Shown here: piece after piece, positions 37,206 to 48,003 of the stretch
Position numbering within the stretch: position 1 is the stretch's first letter
Layout of the letters: each line of letters opens with the position of its first letter
Assembly (NCBI RefSeq): GCF_002298975.1
Contig: NZ_DBMV01000031.1
Coordinates: forward strand, 62,001 to 126,000
Reading direction: 5' to 3'
DNA: 64,000 nt
Source: Ralstonia sp. UBA689
GTDB taxonomy: Bacteria > Pseudomonadota > Gammaproteobacteria > Burkholderiales > Burkholderiaceae
Program-made: the position numbers and the translations under genes
Notes under the pieces: model-generated
What the model was told of the DNA's origin: nothing
Seen by the model: only the letters and a program-made list of their open reading frames with translations
Database searches by the model: none

Positions 37206-37652
37206 ATGACCATCGCCGACAACAAGAAAGCCTTTTTCGATTACTTCATCGAAGAGCGCTACGAGGCGGGCATGGTACTCGAGGGCTGGGAGGTCAAGGC
37301 CATCCGTGCCAACCGCGCGCAGATCAAGGAAGGCTACGTGGTCATCCGCAACGCCGAGCTGTTCCTGATCGGGGCGCACATCAGCCCGCTGCAATCGGCC
37401 TCCACGCACGTCACGCCCGACCCGGTGCGCACGCGCAAGCTGCTGCTCCACGCCGAAGAGATCAAGAAGCTGATCGGCAAGGTCGAGCAGCGCGGCTACA
37501 CGCTCGTGCCGCTCAACCTGCACTACTCGCGCGGCCGCGTGAAGTGCGAGATCGGCCTCGCCAAGGGCAAAAAGCTCTTCGACAAGCGCGAGACAGAGAA
37601 GAACCGCGACTGGCAGCGCGAGAAAGCCCGCCTCATGCGCGAGAAGGCCTAA
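37206..37652 (+). CDS. smpB: SmpB, tmRNA-binding protein
   Basis: This 148-residue SmpB has the oligonucleotide-binding barrel (ADNKKAFFDYFIEERYEAG, LEGWEVKAIR) and the basic C-terminal tail that enters the ribosome in trans-translation (KGKKLFDKRETEK near 120-132, RDWQREKARLMREKA at the end). It delivers tmRNA to stalled ribosomes. The ATG at 37206 gives the usual N-terminus; an in-frame one 24 bases upstream is not needed. The ssrA gene is not in the window. It is divergent from ratA and convergent with qmcA. Confidence 0.96.
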   Translation: MTIADNKKAFFDYFIEERYEAGMVLEGWEVKAIRANRAQIKEGYVVIRNAELFLIGAHISPLQSASTHVTPDPVRTRKLLLHAEEIKKLIGKVEQRGYTLVPLNLHYSRGRVKCEIGLAKGKKLFDKRETEKNRDWQREKARLMREKA

Positions 37653-37660
37653 GCCTTCTC
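37641..37660. terminator. hairpin spanning the smpB stop
   Basis: GAGAAGGC-CTAA-GCCTTCTC is a perfect 8-bp stem whose loop contains the smpB stop codon. It lies in the 24-base gap before the converging qmcA end and has no clear U-run. A shared terminator is possible. Confidence 0.4.
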
Positions 37661-37676
37661 GGCGACACCGCGCACG

Positions 37677-38603
37677 TCACGCGCCGGGCCGCTGCTGCTT
37701 AACGATCTGCAACGCTGACGCAATCATCGTGCTCAGGTCACCCATATTGCCCGGCACGATCAGCGTGTTGCCCTGCTTGGCCAGATTGCCGAACGCGCTC
37801 ACATACTCCTCTGCCACCTTCAGATTGACCGCGTCGATACCGCCTTCGGTGCGGATCGCCTGACCGATCTTCTGGATCGCCTGCGCGTTGGCCTCGGCCA
37901 CCGCCAGAATCGCCGCCGCCTCGCCCTGTGCCTTGTTGATGGCGGCCTGCTTTTCCCCTTCCGATTTCTGGATGGCGGCCTCGCGCGCACCGGATGCCAG
38001 GTTGATCTGCTCCTGGCGCTTGCCTTCGGATGCGGCGATCAGGGCACGCTTTTCGCGCTCAGCCGTGATCTGCGCCTGCATGGCGTGCAGGATTTCCTTC
38101 GGGGGCGTCAGGTCCTTGATCTCGTAGCGCAGCACTTTCACGCCCCAGTTCGATGCCGCCTCATCCAGCGCATTGACCACGCTGTGGTTGATGAAGTCGC
38201 GCTCCTCAAATGTCTTGTCCAGTTCCAGCTTGCCCACCACAGAACGCAGCGTGGTCTGTGCGAGTTGCGTGATGGCGATGACGAAGTTGCTTGAGCCGTA
38301 CGAGGCGCGCATCGGGTCGGTCACCTGAAAGTACAGGATGCCGTCCACCTGCAGCTGCGTGTTGTCCTTGGTGATACAGATCTGGCTCGGCACGTCGAGC
38401 GGGATTTCCTTGAGCACGTGCTTGTAGGCCACGCGATCGACGAAGGGCAGAACGATGTTGAGCCCGGGCGAGAGCGTCGCGTGATACTTGCCTAGCCGCT
38501 CCAGAATCCAGGCGTGCTGTTGCGGCACGATCTTGATGCCTTGCGCGATCAGCACAACGGCAGCAAACAGGACAATGATCGCAAGCGTCCCCAGCTCGAA
38601 CAT
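37677..38603 (-). CDS. qmcA: SPFH/stomatin-like membrane protein (QmcA family)
   Basis: This 308-residue protein has one N-terminal membrane helix (about 4-24), an SPFH/Band-7 domain (HAWILERLGKYHATLSPG, PLDVPSQICITKDN) and a long Ala/Glu-rich coiled coil (about 180-260) that oligomerises. Such proteins organise membrane domains, and in E. coli QmcA is linked to quality control by FtsH. GGAGG lies just before the start at 38603. It is 22 bases downstream of nfeD, and the NfeD-stomatin pair is a standard operon in which NfeD's OB-fold is thought to bind the stomatin. Confidence 0.92.
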   Translation of the reverse strand: MFELGTLAIIVLFAAVVLIAQGIKIVPQQHAWILERLGKYHATLSPGLNIVLPFVDRVAYKHVLKEIPLDVPSQICITKDNTQLQVDGILYFQVTDPMRASYGSSNFVIAITQLAQTTLRSVVGKLELDKTFEERDFINHSVVNALDEAASNWGVKVLRYEIKDLTPPKEILHAMQAQITAEREKRALIAASEGKRQEQINLASGAREAAIQKSEGEKQAAINKAQGEAAAILAVAEANAQAIQKIGQAIRTEGGIDAVNLKVAEEYVSAFGNLAKQGNTLIVPGNMGDLSTMIASALQIVKQQRPGA

Positions 38604-38625
38604 AAAACCTCCGTGGTTGGCCTTG

Positions 38626-39051
38626 TTATTTGGGTGCGACGACGAGCACGCTGCCGCGCACTTCGACGATACGGAATTCGCCAGCGGTGGCCGGCGCGTG
38701 CGGTGCCAGCTCGACGTCCCAGGCGGCGCCCCGGTATTGCACGCGCGCCCGGCGCTCCGGCGACCAAGCGTCGACACGCAGGGTCTCGCCGATATCCAGG
38801 TTGACGTTGCGGTTGCGCGCGGCATTCTCGCGCGTCTGGCGCCCGTAGCGTGTACGCCGCAAACCGGCGATGCCGAACACCGCCACGACGGCGGCCACGA
38901 TGGCCTGTGCGGGAAAGGCGAGCCCGACCAGCGCGGCAAGCCCGCCCGCCAGTAACCCGATAGCCACCATCAGCAGGTAGAACGTACCCGTCATCAGTTC
39001 ACCGATCACGAGCAGCACAGCCAGCGAGAACCAGACGGTCTGAGCCGACAT
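38626..39051 (-). CDS. NfeD-family protein
   Basis: This 141-residue short NfeD has two or three membrane helices (about 5-60) and a C-terminal OB-fold (NVNLDIGETLRVDAW, then RIVEVRGSVLVVAPK). The start at 39051 has GAGGGGGG before it. It partners with the downstream stomatin-like protein. The ppsA terminator lies only 17 bases upstream, so the nfeD-qmcA transcript either starts very close to the gene or depends on readthrough. Confidence 0.9.
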   Translation of the reverse strand: MSAQTVWFSLAVLLVIGELMTGTFYLLMVAIGLLAGGLAALVGLAFPAQAIVAAVVAVFGIAGLRRTRYGRQTRENAARNRNVNLDIGETLRVDAWSPERRARVQYRGAAWDVELAPHAPATAGEFRIVEVRGSVLVVAPK

Positions 39052-39067
39052 ATCCCCCCTCTCCCAG

Positions 39068-39102
39068 AAAAAAACCCCCGCGACGCTGCACGTCTGCGGG
39101 GG
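39068..39102 (-). terminator. Rho-independent terminator of ppsA
   Basis: CCCCCGC at 39075 pairs with GCGGGGG ending at 39102, with an inner GACG/CGTC stem. On the minus strand it is followed by seven T residues (A-run 39068-39074). It lies about 105 bases beyond the ppsA stop and just ahead of nfeD. Confidence 0.87.
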
Positions 39103-39206
39103 CATGTCGCTCGGCCCCCGCCAGCGATACGCTGCCGGGCACTTCGCGTTCTTTATTCCCGGCGCGTATCGGTGAGGATACGCGCCGTGTCTTACCGCAC
39201 GCTAGC

Positions 39207-41594
<2,388 letters not shown>

Positions 41595-41663
41595 ACAAGC
41601 CTCTAAACTAAGTGAAAAATCGGTCGGATGCGCGCGGGGCGTTGTTCTTGTCGTCTGGCCGCA

Positions 41664-41755
41664 CGAATCGCTTGGCTAAACCATCCGGAGTGCCCGGATT
41701 GCCGCCGCGACAATGTCTGGCAGGCGGCAGGTCCGAATTGCTTAGCTAAACGATC
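41664..41755. repeat. two 22-base direct repeats in the ppsA-ppsR divergent region
   Basis: CGAATCGCTTGGCTAAACCATC (41664-41685, starting CGAAT and ending CCATC) recurs at 41734-41755 with 3 mismatches in 22. The two copies are exactly 70 bases apart, and the second contains the palindrome TTAGCTAA. This looks like a pair of operator sites for a regulator of ppsA, ppsR or both. The regulator is unknown. Confidence 0.6.
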
Positions 41756-41820
41756 GCCGCTATTCTACCGTGCCGCAGCACGATTTCCTGCCTGCGTGCC
41801 GCAAAAACCCCTTGTTTTCG

Positions 41821-42660
41821 ATGACCGACCTCGCCGCCAAACCGGCCGCCCGCACTGTCTTTATCGTGTCGGATGGCACCGGGATCACCGCAGAAACCTT
41901 CGCCCACTCCATCCTGGCCCAGTTCGAGATGAAGTTCCGCCAAGTGCGGATCCCATTTGTCGACACGACGGACAAGGCGCATGTGGCGGTTGGCAAGATC
42001 AATGAGGCGTTCAACGCCGAGGGCGTTCGCCCAATCGTCTTCACCACGCTGGTGGATTCGGAGGCCAATCAGATCGTCCATCGGGCCAAGGCTACCATCC
42101 TGGACATGTTCCAGACCTTCATCGAGCCGCTCGAGAAGGAATTGCGCCTGAAATCGACCCACGCCATCGGACGCTTCCACCAGAACGCCGATACCGAGGC
42201 GTACAAGAACCGCATCGAAGCGATCAACTTTTCACTTGCGCACGACGACGGCCAGTCGCACAAGAACCTGGCGGAAGCCGATGTGATCCTGGTGGGCGTC
42301 TCCCGAAGTGGCAAGACGCCGACCAGCCTCTACCTGGCCATGCAGTACGGCGTGAAATCGGCCAACTATCCGCTCATTCCCGACGATTTCGAGCGCGGCA
42401 AGCTACCAACGGTGCTGTACGAGTACAAAAATAAGATCTTTGGCCTGTCGATCGATCCGCAGCGGCTATCCGAGATTCGCAACGAACGTCGCCCAGGCAG
42501 CAAATATGCGGCGATCGAAAACTGCCGCTATGAAGTGAACGAAGCGGAATCGCTGATGCGCCGGGAGGGCATCAAGTGGCTGTCGTCCACACACAAGTCG
42601 ATCGAGGAGATCGCCACGACCATCCTGCAAGATGTGCGGATGGATCGCGACAACTACTGA
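41821..42660 (+). CDS. ppsR: PEP synthase regulatory protein (kinase/pyrophosphorylase)
   Basis: This 279-residue DUF299 protein switches PEP synthase off by ADP-dependent phosphorylation of the Thr beside its catalytic His, and on again by phosphate-dependent removal. The N-terminal motif is FIVSDGTGITAET, and the P-loop is GVSRSGKTP (about 159-167). The start at 41821 fits the family; an in-frame ATG at 41770 would add 17 residues. It is divergent from its target ppsA, and a terminator follows. Confidence 0.95.
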   Translation: MTDLAAKPAARTVFIVSDGTGITAETFAHSILAQFEMKFRQVRIPFVDTTDKAHVAVGKINEAFNAEGVRPIVFTTLVDSEANQIVHRAKATILDMFQTFIEPLEKELRLKSTHAIGRFHQNADTEAYKNRIEAINFSLAHDDGQSHKNLAEADVILVGVSRSGKTPTSLYLAMQYGVKSANYPLIPDDFERGKLPTVLYEYKNKIFGLSIDPQRLSEIRNERRPGSKYAAIENCRYEVNEAESLMRREGIKWLSSTHKSIEEIATTILQDVRMDRDNY

Positions 42661-42681
42661 GCGTCACATCCGGAAGTGGGA

Positions 42682-42708
42682 ACGGCCGGCATTGCACCGG
42701 CCGTTTTT
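42682..42708 (+). terminator. Rho-independent terminator of ppsR
   Basis: ACGGCCGG-CATTGCA-CCGGCCGT is a perfect 8-bp stem followed by TTTT, starting 22 bases after the ppsR stop. Confidence 0.9.
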
Positions 42709-42726
42709 GCTTTCCGGAAGCCCGGA

Positions 42727-43623
42727 TCACGCGGAGTCACGCACCCAGTTGCCACCGTGTGCGGCTGCCTGAGCTGCCGGCGAGGTGGCGAGGTAGGCCA
42801 GCGCCTGCTCCGTCGATCCCTCTTCATGCGGCGTGTAGCTCGGCCGGAAATAGCGCAGGGCTGCTCCCAGCATCTTCCAGAACGACGGCAGACAAGCGCG
42901 CCGCGAGCCACGCCACCAGCCCCGGATGAAGCCGGGAAACCGCCCCGCCCCGGGATCGCGCTTGTACATGAAGCGAAAGCCCGTCACCAGGAAGTACAGC
43001 AACAGCAGGATCGTCGTCAGCATGTGGAAGCAGCGCTCGGCATACGTGCCGCCCATGTGGCGGAAGATGTCGAACGCGACCGTGCGGTGCTCGACCTCTT
43101 CGGCGCCATGCCAGCGCAGCAGGTCCAGCATGACCGGATCGGCCCTGGCCGCATCCAGCCCCTTGGCATTGAGCACCCAGTTGCCGAGATAGCCGAAGAA
43201 GTGCTCCAGCGCGGCGATGATGCCGAGTTGCTGTCGCAGCCAAAAACGCGTGTGCCCGATCTTCAGGCCGAGCGGCTGCTCGCCGAGCACCTTGGAGAAC
43301 AGCCAGTCCAGCCGCTTGGTGAAGGGCTGGGTGTCGATGCCGTGGTCCTTGTAGTAATGCGTGAGCACCCCGCCGTGTGAGCGCGAGTGGACTGCCTCCT
43401 GGCGCAGGAAGCCCTCCGCATCGGCGCGCAGCTTCGGGTCGGTGATCTGCGGGAGCGCCTTGTTGTAGACGCGGCAGAACCATAGCTCACCCGCCGGAAA
43501 CAGCAGGTTCAGGATGTTGATGATGTGCGTGCTGGACGGATCGCCGGGAATCCATTGGATGGGCGTGTCCTTCCAGTCGAAGCGGACGTGGCGGGCCTTG
43601 ATGAAATAGTCGGGTGCGGTCAT
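42727..43623 (-). CDS. PF10118-family putative metal-dependent hydrolase
   Basis: This 298-residue protein belongs to the predicted metal-dependent hydrolase family (PF10118). Ferritin-like His/Glu groups are visible: QEAVHSRSHGG (about 75-85), AALEHFFGYLG and LLRWHGAEEVEHRTVAFD (about 167-185), the usual ligands of a di-metal site. A hydrophobic segment (LTTILLLLYFLVTGF, about 200-215) suggests membrane association. The reaction is unknown, and oxidation or hydrolysis of a lipid-like substrate is a fair guess. AAAGGAG precedes the start. It is the last of three co-directional genes with an EphD-like fusion and an M24 protein. Confidence 0.78.
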   Translation of the reverse strand: MTAPDYFIKARHVRFDWKDTPIQWIPGDPSSTHIINILNLLFPAGELWFCRVYNKALPQITDPKLRADAEGFLRQEAVHSRSHGGVLTHYYKDHGIDTQPFTKRLDWLFSKVLGEQPLGLKIGHTRFWLRQQLGIIAALEHFFGYLGNWVLNAKGLDAARADPVMLDLLRWHGAEEVEHRTVAFDIFRHMGGTYAERCFHMLTTILLLLYFLVTGFRFMYKRDPGAGRFPGFIRGWWRGSRRACLPSFWKMLGAALRYFRPSYTPHEEGSTEQALAYLATSPAAQAAAHGGNWVRDSA

Positions 43624-43668
43624 GGGGGGTCTCCTTTTGTTCTCATGTGCGGGGGACGCGGCCCCCCC

Positions 43669-45468
43669 TCAGTGGCCTGCCATGCTCACGCGCGCGATCA
43701 GCCGGCTGAGCCACTGCGCGTAGCGTGAGATGAAGCGCGACGAATGGGCCTCAATGCCGATCGTCACCACCGGCCTGTTGCGCAGCACCGCGCGCAGCAT
43801 GGCTTTCGCCACGGTCTCGGGCTTGAGGCCTCGCAACTGGTAGAGCTTGGTCGCGCGCTGGCGCAACTGGGCCTGCTGTGCCTCTGTCGTGCCGGCATAA
43901 ACGGTGGACGCCATGATCCCGGTCTCGGCAAAGCCCGGGCAGATGGCAGTCACGCCGATGCCCTGCCCGGCCAGCTCGCCGCGCATGCATTCCGAGAGCA
44001 TCAGCACGGCAGCCTTGGTGGTCGCGTAGGCCGCCAGGTCGCGCGACGGCGCAAAGGCAGCGGCCGAGGCGGTGTTCAGGATGTGCCCACCCTGCCCGCG
44101 TGCCACCATCTGCTTGGCAAACAATCGCGCGCCATGGATCACGCCCCACACATTCACGTGCAGGATGCGTTGCCAATCGCGCTCGGAGGTGTCGACAATG
44201 CCGCCAGCCATGCCGATGCCGGCATTGTTGACGACGATATCGGCGCCGCCCAACGCCCTGCCGACCCAGTCGGCCAACGCTTCCATCTGCTCCGCGTTGC
44301 CAACGTCGGCGGTGCGTGCCCAGGCCTTGCCACCTGTCAGGCGGACCAGCGTGGCGGTGCGCTCGGCGTCTTCCGCGCGGATATCGACTGCGACGATGGA
44401 TGCGCCCTGCTCGGCAAACTCCAGCGCCGCGCAACGCCCGATGCCGCTGCCTGCGCCGGTGATGACAGCCAGCTTGCCGGTCAGCGGCTTACGTTCGCCT
44501 CGCTGGCGGGCGCGCTGCAACTCTTCGGATTCTGGCCTCCCTTCCGCATGCTCAATCAACTCGCGCGCCATCTCGGCCATGCGCTCAGCGTGTGTGACGG
44601 GCAGCCAATGCCGCGCCACAACCTCCCGCCGCCAATAGTTCGGCACCCAGCGCGACAGGTCTTCCGACAACGCCGGGCTGACGTACTTGTCCAGCGTCGG
44701 CACGATCACCTGCACTGGCGCGTGTGCATAGCGCTTGCGCGGCGCAAACAGGCTGCGCATGAAGTTTGCGCGGTACAGCGAGACGCCGTGTATACCATCG
44801 TCCGTCTGCGTGATGCGCGGCACGATGGTGGTTTTCTCCACGCGCTGCAGCACGCGCGGCCAGGCGCGCCCCAGCCACAGGCGCCAACTCAACTCTGGCA
44901 CGATCGGCAGGTGAAACAGCAACACGTACCACGAGCGCACAAGCTGCCCCAGCATCTTGCCCAGCGACAACGGCGTCGGCCGCAGCAGCCGAGCACGCAT
45001 CCAATACCCCACGTGATCGAGACACGGCCCAGAGCATGACGTGTACGACGCGATGCGCCCGCGCAGGCGCGCCTCCGTCACGAACTCCCATGACTGGATC
45101 GAGCCCCAGTCGTGGGCGATCAAGTGGACGGGTTTGGTCGGGCTCAGCGCATCGACCACGGCGACGAAGTCATCGGTCAGTCGCGCGAAGCTGTAGTGGC
45201 GCATGCCCTTGGGCGCGCTCGATTGCCCCGCACCGCGTACGTCGTAAGCGATGACGAAGTAGTCACAAGCGAGCAGCGGCGCCATCTCATGCCAGACCTC
45301 GCTGTTATCGGGATAGCCATGGACGAGCACGACCGTCGGCCGCGCCGGATCGCCCCACGTTTTGACAGCCAGCGTCACGTCGCCGGATTGCACCGTCCGC
45401 TCGGCGCGCGGAAATGCGGCAGCCGGCTCGAACAGTGCCAGCGGGGCCTCTTCGGAAAGGGTTTTCAT
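43669..45468 (-). CDS. EphD-like fusion: alpha/beta hydrolase + short-chain dehydrogenase
   Basis: This 599-residue protein has two enzyme domains. Residues ~25-305 are an epoxide-hydrolase-type alpha/beta hydrolase with the HGYP oxyanion motif (50-53), nucleophile Asp120 in AHDWGS and a probable base at H287. Residues ~328-590 are an SDR with TGAGSGIG (337-344), NNAG (414-417) and the catalytic YATTK (Y481, K485). Mycobacterium tuberculosis EphD has the same order and acts on mycolic-acid-type lipids. Here there are no mycolic acids, so the substrate is presumably an epoxy- or hydroxy-fatty acid or similar. It lies 45 bases upstream of the PF10118 gene and 17 bases downstream of the M24 gene. 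The domain calls are firm; the pathway is inference. Confidence 0.85.
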   Translation of the reverse strand: MKTLSEEAPLALFEPAAAFPRAERTVQSGDVTLAVKTWGDPARPTVVLVHGYPDNSEVWHEMAPLLACDYFVIAYDVRGAGQSSAPKGMRHYSFARLTDDFVAVVDALSPTKPVHLIAHDWGSIQSWEFVTEARLRGRIASYTSCSGPCLDHVGYWMRARLLRPTPLSLGKMLGQLVRSWYVLLFHLPIVPELSWRLWLGRAWPRVLQRVEKTTIVPRITQTDDGIHGVSLYRANFMRSLFAPRKRYAHAPVQVIVPTLDKYVSPALSEDLSRWVPNYWRREVVARHWLPVTHAERMAEMARELIEHAEGRPESEELQRARQRGERKPLTGKLAVITGAGSGIGRCAALEFAEQGASIVAVDIRAEDAERTATLVRLTGGKAWARTADVGNAEQMEALADWVGRALGGADIVVNNAGIGMAGGIVDTSERDWQRILHVNVWGVIHGARLFAKQMVARGQGGHILNTASAAAFAPSRDLAAYATTKAAVLMLSECMRGELAGQGIGVTAICPGFAETGIMASTVYAGTTEAQQAQLRQRATKLYQLRGLKPETVAKAMLRAVLRNRPVVTIGIEAHSSRFISRYAQWLSRLIARVSMAGH

Positions 45469-45485
45469 CCGAACCTCCAGACAGG

Positions 45486-46361
45486 TCAGGCAGCGCGCTG
45501 CTGCGCGTGCTGGCGTTGCTGCCAGCGGCGCACGTGCGGCAGGTCGTCATCAAGCCAGTAGGCATCGTCTTCGGTGATGACGAGCAGCTCCTCAAACTTG
45601 GCGCCCACGCCGCGAAAGCCGAGGTGCGGCTCGACGGCCCACAAGCCGGGCACTGGCGCGTGCTCGGAACGGCGATCGATCGACCACAACGGCGACCACC
45701 CCTCCTGCTTGCCGTTGCGCACCTGGTCGAGGATGAGATTGCGCGTGGCGTTCAACCCGAAGCGGGCCACGAAGCGCGGCTTGGAAGGGTTTTCCAACTT
45801 GGCCACGCGATGCGCCAACACCTTGAACGGATACGCCTTGTGGCGCGGCTCCACGCCCTGCTTCATGCAAAGCTGATCCACCGCGCGGGCGACCTCGGCC
45901 ATCGGACGGCGCTCGCGAATCAGGCGCACGATCAACTCGCGATGCACCATCAGGTCGTCCAGCAGTTGCTCAAGAATGGCGTTGTGGCCGAGGCACGTGG
46001 CATAGCCGACGTCGGCGATCACGCCGTTGCGTACCGGCGCCACGTCAAGGATGACCGGCATGTTCTCCTCCAGCCGCCGCGACGATGGGAAGAACGCCAT
46101 GTTGAAGCCGGCCATGTGCGTCAGGCCCGAAAAGCCCTGGAACGCCGTGCGGTCGCCAAACCAGGCGAACGGCTTGTGCAGCCAGTCATGCACACCGCGG
46201 TCGCCCAGCCATTCGGTCAAAAGCTTGGCCGCGTCCTTCTCGGTCATGCCCGGGCGCAGCATCCCGCCGACAGCTTCGACGCATTGGTAGGCAAGCTGCT
46301 GGATTTCACGAAACTGCGCGAGTTCGTCGACATTGACGCGCGCCAGGACGGGGTTCGGCAT
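45486..46361 (-). CDS. M24-family (Xaa-Pro peptidase-like) protein
   Basis: This 291-residue protein has the pita-bread fold of methionine aminopeptidase and prolidase. Candidate metal ligands are the Asp pair in ILDVAPVRNGVIADVGYAT, a His in FKVLAHRVAKL, and Glu residues in WAVEPHLG and GAKFEELLVITED. It is shorter than true prolidases and lacks their N-terminal domain. It heads the operon with the EphD-like and PF10118 proteins, so a substrate other than a peptide is possible. The 140 bases upstream carry a repeated operator-like motif. Confidence 0.75.
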   Translation of the reverse strand: MPNPVLARVNVDELAQFREIQQLAYQCVEAVGGMLRPGMTEKDAAKLLTEWLGDRGVHDWLHKPFAWFGDRTAFQGFSGLTHMAGFNMAFFPSSRRLEENMPVILDVAPVRNGVIADVGYATCLGHNAILEQLLDDLMVHRELIVRLIRERRPMAEVARAVDQLCMKQGVEPRHKAYPFKVLAHRVAKLENPSKPRFVARFGLNATRNLILDQVRNGKQEGWSPLWSIDRRSEHAPVPGLWAVEPHLGFRGVGAKFEELLVITEDDAYWLDDDLPHVRRWQQRQHAQQRAA

Positions 46362-46393
46362 CGCCGGTCTCCTTGAGTCTGGTTATCGGGGGC

Positions 46394-46433
46394 ACTCAAT
46401 GGCGCCTCGCGCAATGTTCCATTACTCAATGGC
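46394..46433. repeat. two ACTCAATGGC repeats, 30 bases apart, before the M24 gene
   Basis: ACTCAATGGC occurs at 46394-46403 and again at 46424-46433, exactly three helical turns apart. The second copy sits in the palindrome CCATT-ACTC-AATGG (46419-46432). They lie 33-72 bases before the leftward operon start, a likely place for a repressor or activator. No regulator gene is adjacent. Confidence 0.5.
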
Positions 46434-46501
46434 AAAGTCAATGCGGGACTTTTCTGGCGTTTGAAAACGCCATGTGACCGTTAGTCGACTGGAAAACGAG
46501 G

Positions 46502-47284
46502 TTAGCTGGTACGCCGCTGGCGCACGGCCTCGAATAGGCAGATGGCTGCCGCTGCTGCCACGTTGAGCGACTCCATGCCGCCCGGCTGCGGAATTACCAC
46601 GGGCGTAGTCACCGCAGACAACCACGCCTCCGACACGCCTGCCCCCTCATTGCCGAACACCCAACCGACGGGCGCACGCAGCGGCACATCGAAAACGGCC
46701 TGCTTGGCATGCGACGACGTGGCCAGCAGCGGCACCTGCAGGCGTGCGCGCACGCTCTCGAACGTGCAGTGCTCGACGATATTCAGGTGAAAATGCGCAC
46801 CCATCGCAGCGCGCAGCGTCTTGGCCGACCATGCAAACGCGCACCCCGTCGTCATGAAGACATCACGAACGCCCGCCGCCGCCGCGCAGCGCAGGATGGA
46901 GCCAACGTTACCGGCGTCCTGGATGCCATCGAGGATCACGCAATCGGTATCGATCACGTGCGGCAGGTGCCCTTCCGGCGTATCGATCAGGGCGATCAGG
47001 TCGATGCCGTTGACCACCGTGGTGAGCTGGGCGAACAGGTTGTCGGCCAACAGGATGATGGTCTGCGGATCGATGCGATCGAGCAGCGGCGTCACCTCCG
47101 GATGTGAGAGATGGCGCTCGGAGACAAGAATCTGCGCCGGCGTATGCCCCGCATCCAGATAGGCCGCGACCAGATGGACGCCGTCGAGCACGGATTGCCC
47201 CGCGCGCCGGCGCTGTTGTGTCGAGCCCGACAGAGCCTTCAGGTGCTTGAATACCGCGTTGTCGCGAGAGGTGATGTGCTTCAT
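46502..47284 (-). CDS. SpoU/TrmH-family RNA 2'-O-ribose methyltransferase
   Basis: This 260-residue SPOUT methyltransferase has a short N-terminal RNA-substrate domain (VFKHLKALSGSTQQRRR, about 10-30) and the knotted catalytic domain. The domain has the three SpoU motifs: DGIQDAGNVGSILRCAAA, VFGNEGAGVSE and IPQPGGMESLNVAAAAAI. It methylates a ribose in rRNA or tRNA, but which position cannot be read. It starts 5 bases after rnhB and is the last gene of the long leftward envelope operon. Confidence 0.9.
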   Translation of the reverse strand: MKHITSRDNAVFKHLKALSGSTQQRRRAGQSVLDGVHLVAAYLDAGHTPAQILVSERHLSHPEVTPLLDRIDPQTIILLADNLFAQLTTVVNGIDLIALIDTPEGHLPHVIDTDCVILDGIQDAGNVGSILRCAAAAGVRDVFMTTGCAFAWSAKTLRAAMGAHFHLNIVEHCTFESVRARLQVPLLATSSHAKQAVFDVPLRAPVGWVFGNEGAGVSEAWLSAVTTPVVIPQPGGMESLNVAAAAAICLFEAVRQRRTS

Positions 47285-47289
47285 GGAAA

Positions 47290-47988
47290 TCAGTCGTCCC
47301 AGGCGGAGTTGGCGCCGGCCGTCGTGGCCGTTCGCTCGGTCTGCCCTTCAAGCGCGCGACGCACCGGCGCAAACGAGCGGCGATGATGCGGCGTAACGCC
47401 GTGCGCTTCGATAGCGGCCAGGTGCTGGGGCGTACCGTAACCCGCATGCACATCGAAACCGTACTGCGGAAACTCGGCGTGCAGCGCGACCAACTGCCGA
47501 TCGCGCGTGACTTTGGCCAGAATGGACGCGGCCGAGATGGCCGGCACCAGCGCATCGCCCTTGACGATGGCCTCCACGGCAAAGGCTATCTGCGGGCAGC
47601 GATTGCCGTCCACCTGTACGAGATCGGGCAGCGTGCCTTGTGCGGCCACGCCTTGCACAGCGCGTTGCATGGCGAGCATTGTCGCGTGCAGGATATTGAT
47701 GCGATCGATCTCCTCGACGGTGGCTTCGGCCACGTGCCAGGCGAGCGCCTTCTCGATGATCTCGTCGTACAGCGCTTCGCGCTTCCTGGCCGTGAGGACC
47801 TTGGAATCGGCCAGACCAGCGATCGGCTTGCGCGGGTTGAGGATCACGGCGCCAGCCGTCACCGGACCGGCCAGCGGTCCACGCCCAGCCTCATCGACGC
47901 CGCAAAGGATGCGGCGCGCGCGCTTGCCGGCAGGCTCTTGTGACAGCAGCAGACCAAGCTGATCCGGATTGGGTTTGCGGGAAGCCAT
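47290..47988 (-). CDS. rnhB: ribonuclease HII
   Basis: This 232-residue RNase H2 removes RNA from RNA-DNA hybrids and single ribonucleotides from DNA. The catalytic acids begin with D32 and E33 in CGVDEAGRGPLAGP; the third is in VQVDGNRCP and the fourth in ILAKVTRDR. It is 15 bases after lpxB, its usual neighbour. Confidence 0.96.
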   Translation of the reverse strand: MASRKPNPDQLGLLLSQEPAGKRARRILCGVDEAGRGPLAGPVTAGAVILNPRKPIAGLADSKVLTARKREALYDEIIEKALAWHVAEATVEEIDRINILHATMLAMQRAVQGVAAQGTLPDLVQVDGNRCPQIAFAVEAIVKGDALVPAISAASILAKVTRDRQLVALHAEFPQYGFDVHAGYGTPQHLAAIEAHGVTPHHRRSFAPVRRALEGQTERTATTAGANSAWDD

Positions 47989-48003
47989 GGGCTTAAAGCC
48001 GGC

